Origin: an uncultured Akkermansia sp.
GTDB taxonomy: Bacteria > Verrucomicrobiota > Verrucomicrobiia > Verrucomicrobiales > Akkermansiaceae
DNA length: 10,519 bases
Direction of reading: 5' to 3'
NCBI GenBank assembly: GCA_900766865.1
Contig: CAAFXA010000544.1
Location: forward strand, 1-10,519
The translations under genes were made by a program, and so were the position numbers. Shown here piece by piece: positions 8,654 through 10,519 of this stretch (position 1 is its first letter; every line of letters starts with the position of its first letter). The notes below the pieces were generated by a model that was given only the letters and a program-made list of their open reading frames with translations, was not told the origin of the DNA and did not search any database.

Positions 8654-8670
8654 CGCGCGCCTTGCGCGCG
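8654..8670 (-). promoter_or_regulatory. GC hairpin at the 5' end of the typA leader
   Basis: The 7-bp perfect arms CGCGCGC and GCGCGCG are separated by three bases. The predicted typA transcription start (about 8666-8667) falls within the first arm. The mRNA may therefore begin with this hairpin or a trimmed form of it, which could protect the 5' end from decay. Confidence 0.45.
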
Positions 8671-8672
8671 AC

Positions 8673-8701
8673 ATTCTAGCATATCTCACTCGCAACGTAA
8701 A
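8673..8701 (-). promoter_or_regulatory. typA promoter with extended -10
   Basis: Read on the minus strand, TTTACG (8701-8696) is followed after 17 bases by TAGAAT (8678-8673), which is preceded by TGC, giving an extended -10 of the form TG-n-TAGAAT. The predicted start lies about 37 bases ahead of the typA ATG. It partly borders the inverted repeat 8702-8733 that follows the upstream gene. Confidence 0.7.
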
Positions 8702-8733
8702 GCCTTAAGTGCGACACGGGCGAAATTTAAGGC
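8702..8733 (-). terminator. Inverted repeat over the stop of the upstream small gene
   Basis: Arms GCCTTAA (8702-8708) and TTAAGGC (8727-8733) flank an 18-base loop. The right arm contains the stop of the 8727-9053 gene. On the minus strand the hairpin is followed by TTTACGTT, a poor T-tract, so it may be a weak terminator that separates this gene from typA. Confidence 0.35.
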
Positions 8734-9053
8734 CGAATGTATGCCTCGCCGTTCATGTTGACCTCCGCTCGCACTCTGCCGAACCAAGGGAGTACATAGG
8801 CCTCGGTAAACATGAACTCATCGGTCAGGCTATCGGGGGCAACCCATATAATCTCCCCGGGGGCATCGGGCAGGCCGAGCCGGTAGGTACCATCGGGCAG
8901 CCGGGAGATGCCGCTGAATTCACAGGGGCAAATGCGACCATCTGCCCCGAGGGTGTGCAGGCGGGTGGTTTGGAGCTGTACCACTACCCATGCAAGGGCG
9001 AGCAGGGGAAGCATGCCGATAAGTATCAGGAAGTAACGGAGGTTCTTGCGCAT
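8727..9053 (-). CDS. Small membrane-anchored protein of unknown function
   Basis: The product has 108 residues. The N-terminus (MRKNLRYFLILIGMLPLLALAWVV) is a single hydrophobic segment behind a basic start, so it is either a signal anchor or an uncleaved signal peptide; I see no good cleavage site. The outside portion has a Cys-Pro-Cys at 42-44 (GRICPCEFSG) and a beta-type pattern of short strands (DGTYRLGL, GEIIWVAP, RVRAEVNMNGEAYIRP). The two close cysteines could form a redox or metal-binding pair. The gene starts 12 bases after the stop of the 9066-9782 gene on the same strand and is probably in one operon with it. I do not recognise the family. Confidence 0.65.
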   Translation of the reverse strand: MRKNLRYFLILIGMLPLLALAWVVVQLQTTRLHTLGADGRICPCEFSGISRLPDGTYRLGLPDAPGEIIWVAPDSLTDEFMFTEAYVLPWFGRVRAEVNMNGEAYIRP

Positions 9054-9065
9054 GGCTGTCCGTTT

Positions 9066-9782
9066 TTATAGTGGTAAATCTGATGACTCGGCAGGCTCAC
9101 GGCAGAACTTGGCCATTTCATCTTCTAAGCTGTAAAAGCGTCGCCTCAAATCGCGGCTGAGTTTGAGCCCGCCGGTTTCTGCATAGTAAGCCTTTTTCAG
9201 TTCGTTCAGAAGTTGCTTCGCCCGGGTGATGAAGTCGAGTTGTTCCTGTCGTACGGTGTAATCCTGTGGCAGGGTGTGTAGTACGGTGTCGGCGTCATTC
9301 AGCGCGGCGAGGGCGGCATCGAACTTCCCCAGTTGTATGAATCCCCGTGCCAATTGCATGTAGCGCCGGACTTTTTCCATGGTAAATGTTTCAGCCGGTG
9401 GGGGATTGGGGCCGTAGTTTACCCAACAGTGTGGGCGCTCTTCGATTTCTTTGTAGCGGTATTGTCTGAGTTCCAATTGGCGGCGCAGGTCGCTTTCTTT
9501 TTCGCGCAGAGGGGCAGCGGATTCCCAGGGCAGGCTCTCGATGAGTTTGTGCAGGCGAGTGAGTGTTTCCTGCGCCCGTTCAAGTACGCCCAAATCCATG
9601 TAGCCATGAAAGAGTTCCAACAGGTGTGCAAGCTCTGCGTCCTGCTCCTCTGTTATTTCATTTCGGTCGTTCTGACAGCTTCGGCCGGGCAGGCAGATGT
9701 CGGCACTGATTTGTGTGCAGAGCAGCAGGAGCGGAAACGCAGATGCCAGTAAAACGAGGAAGCGGCGGCGCGATTTTTTCAT
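9066..9782 (-). CDS. Exported helical protein with duplicated TPR-like unit
   Basis: The product has 238 residues. A signal peptide is visible: MKKSRRR, hydrophobic core 8-22, and likely cleavage after ISA at 27. The mature chain opens with two cysteines (C30, C36) and is otherwise helical. Two parts resemble each other: about 52-110 and 138-200. Both contain a pattern like G-[YF]-[MI]-x-L-G-x-[LF]-x-x-A, then a helix ending in LP, then a charged helix ending near YRY or YY. This is TPR-like, suggesting a protein-binding scaffold in the periplasm or envelope. Start ATG 9780-9782 is the only one that gives a signal peptide; no Shine-Dalgarno is obvious. It probably forms an operon with the 8727-9053 gene. 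No named family is recognised. Confidence 0.7.
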   Translation of the reverse strand: MKKSRRRFLVLLASAFPLLLLCTQISADICLPGRSCQNDRNEITEEQDAELAHLLELFHGYMDLGVLERAQETLTRLHKLIESLPWESAAPLREKESDLRRQLELRQYRYKEIEERPHCWVNYGPNPPPAETFTMEKVRRYMQLARGFIQLGKFDAALAALNDADTVLHTLPQDYTVRQEQLDFITRAKQLLNELKKAYYAETGGLKLSRDLRRRFYSLEDEMAKFCREPAESSDLPL

Positions 9783-9826
9783 GGCTTGCTGGGGAGTGCG
9801 ATGGAGGTATAGCTGTTTCTTTGTTT

Positions 9827-9858
9827 ATCCTGCGTATGCAGGATGTGGCCTTTTTTTT
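9827..9858 (+). terminator. Terminator-like hairpin with T-run on the plus strand
   Basis: Arms ATCCTGC (9827-9833) and GCAGGAT (9838-9844) with loop GTAT are followed six bases later by eight T (9851-9858). It reads as an intrinsic terminator only on the plus strand, yet both neighbouring genes are on the minus strand. The T-run is six bases from the stem, so activity is doubtful. On the minus strand it is a hairpin behind crcB with an A-run ahead of it. Confidence 0.4.
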
Positions 9859-9875
9859 GTACGGGGTGGGATGGG

Positions 9876-10277
9876 TTACTTGCAAAGCAGATTCGCTGTG
9901 GCATTGCCCAGCAGGTAGAACACCAGACTGCCCACCACTGTCAGCCCTATGTAAAAACCGGATGCAAGGTAGGAACCGGCCCGCATCATCAGCGTGTTTT
10001 CATAGGCAAAGGCAGCCAGCGTGGAGTAGCCGCCGCACAGACCGGCTGTGACAGCCAGCCGCAGGTTGGGCGAGGCAATGAACCCGTTGGCGGCCAATCC
10101 ACAGAAAAGCCCCATGAACAGGCAGCCAAAAAAATTGATAACCAGCGTATGCCAAGGCATTCCCGGCATGGTGATACCCCATTTGTTGCAGATGTACCAC
10201 CCGGTCAGGTAGCGCAGCACCCCGCCGGCAAAACAACCGCAGCCCACACATAGCAATGTCTTGATAGATATACCCAT
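9876..10277 (-). CDS. crcB: CrcB/FluC-type fluoride channel, variant pore motif
   Basis: The product has 133 residues and four membrane helices, the usual size. FluC proteins form antiparallel dimers in the inner membrane that export fluoride. Family marks are GGVLRY (18-23), the helix with HTLVINFFGCLFMG (43-56) carrying the conserved Asn48, and GLCGGYST (79-86). The usual GxxGGxTTFSTF block reads GLCGGYSTLAAF here. The first F-box phenylalanine position is Leu87, the Ser/Thr next to it are alanines, and only the second phenylalanine (F90) remains. The fold is kept but the fluoride path may be altered. It could be a partner subunit of a second CrcB elsewhere, as in organisms with paired genes. 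It has its own promoter just upstream and no riboswitch that I can recognise. Confidence 0.88.
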   Translation of the reverse strand: MGISIKTLLCVGCGCFAGGVLRYLTGWYICNKWGITMPGMPWHTLVINFFGCLFMGLFCGLAANGFIASPNLRLAVTAGLCGGYSTLAAFAYENTLMMRAGSYLASGFYIGLTVVGSLVFYLLGNATANLLCK

Positions 10278-10292
10278 AACAAACGCGCACTT

Positions 10293-10321
10293 ATGCTAAC
10301 ACCAATGCTTGTTTTTGGCAA
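10293..10321 (-). promoter_or_regulatory. crcB promoter with extended -10
   Basis: Read on the minus strand, TTGCCA (10321-10316) is followed after 17 bases by TAGCAT (10298-10293), preceded by TGT (extended -10). The predicted start is about ten bases ahead of the crcB ATG, leaving a very short leader. The -35 box lies only about 28 bases from the end of the transposase remnant, so it may be close to or at the edge of that element. Confidence 0.65.
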
Positions 10322-10348
10322 GTCGTAATGATGAAAAATGGATTTTTT

Positions 10349-10519
10349 TCAGATTTGCTGACAGATGGGGATTAACTTCAACCTCAGAAATGGGTGTCTG
10401 AGGAAAAAGGCTTGCCTTAATTTGTTAAAAAGGTAGTGAGAGTCCCCCAGCCCGCAAGAGCGGGACATGATACGTTTAATAGCCGCGTTGGCCGACTCTA
10501 TGCGCGCAGAGTTGACCCC
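10349..10519 (-). CDS. C-terminus of an ISL3-type DDE transposase (partial)
   Basis: Reading the minus strand from the right edge gives 56 codons before a TGA (10349-10351). The peptide begins GVNSARIESANAAIKRIMSR and ends FLRLKLIPICQQI. The pattern S-A-x-I-E-x-x-N-x-x-I-K-x-I-x-x-R, followed by a G and later F-N-K-L-R, corresponds to the C-terminal end of ISL3 (IS204/IS1001/IS1165) transposases, where the Glu is the last member of the DDE triad (here E8 of the visible piece). The gene continues beyond the window, so intactness cannot be judged. The element's end should lie between this stop and crcB, but no terminal repeat could be verified with only one end visible. Other DDE families are possible. 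Confidence 0.65.
   Translation of the reverse strand, partial: GVNSARIESANAAIKRIMSRSCGLGDSHYLFNKLRQAFFLRHPFLRLKLIPICQQI

Noticed and set aside
6873..8708. 611-codon open frame antisense to the whole of typA
   Set aside because: It exactly mirrors a well-conserved housekeeping gene in GC-rich sequence; the peptide is rich in His, Gly, Val and Leu with no family features, as expected from a codon-bias shadow.
9895..9945. tRNA-like string around GCAGGTAGAACACCAGACT
   Set aside because: It resembles a D-arm and anticodon stem by chance, but no acceptor or T-arm pairing is present and the bases encode the conserved last helix of CrcB.
10200..10350. Fluoride riboswitch ahead of crcB
   Set aside because: The predicted leader is only about ten bases and no fluoride (crcB motif) pseudoknot pattern is visible upstream.

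Overview
The window looks like a chromosomal segment of a GC-rich Gram-negative bacterium. The style of MiaA (SADAYQVYR, VPHHLIG), the weak Shine-Dalgarno sequences and the several small exported proteins suggest Verrucomicrobiota, perhaps an Akkermansia relative. That placement rests on recall of family sequences and was not searched. Two AT-richer insertion-sequence segments are set into this host backbone.

Layout, left to right. (1) The 3' part of miaA (tRNA dimethylallyltransferase), cut by the window edge, ends at 844. (2) 845-2560 holds a palindrome-rich GC block, then an IS110-family transposase (1221-2270), then a run of strong hairpins. Four back-to-back stem-loops (1009-1155) stand directly upstream of the transposase. 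An extended -10 box sits where transcription would begin at the first stem. This is the layout expected of an IS110 bridge RNA (seekRNA), the guide RNA that selects target and donor DNA, and it is the most interesting object in the window. (3) A plus-strand operon follows from a good sigma-70-type promoter: a dynamin-like GTPase (2561-4588), an overlapping membrane protein of DUF697/YcjF type (4572-5852), and, after a strong hairpin, a small exported Pro/His-rich protein (5879-6196). (4) Convergent to this, a minus-strand block runs from typA/bipA (8630 to 6798) into a DUF456 membrane protein (6780 to 6271). (5) Further minus-strand units are a pair of small exported or anchored unknown proteins (9782 to 9066 and 9053 to 8727) and a CrcB/FluC fluoride channel (10277 to 9876) with its own extended -10 promoter. 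(6) The right edge carries the C-terminus of an ISL3-type DDE transposase (10519 to 10349), too short for ordinary ORF calling.

Functional reading. miaA, typA and crcB are housekeeping or stress genes with no obvious common pathway. The dynamin-like GTPase and the DUF697 protein overlap by 17 bases and probably act together at the inner membrane. The IS110 element, if intact, is a self-contained RNA-guided recombination unit. Its exact ends could not be fixed by eye: TTCGTCC motifs at both flanks and inside the third RNA arm give candidate boundaries (about 1.5 kb apart) but do not settle them.
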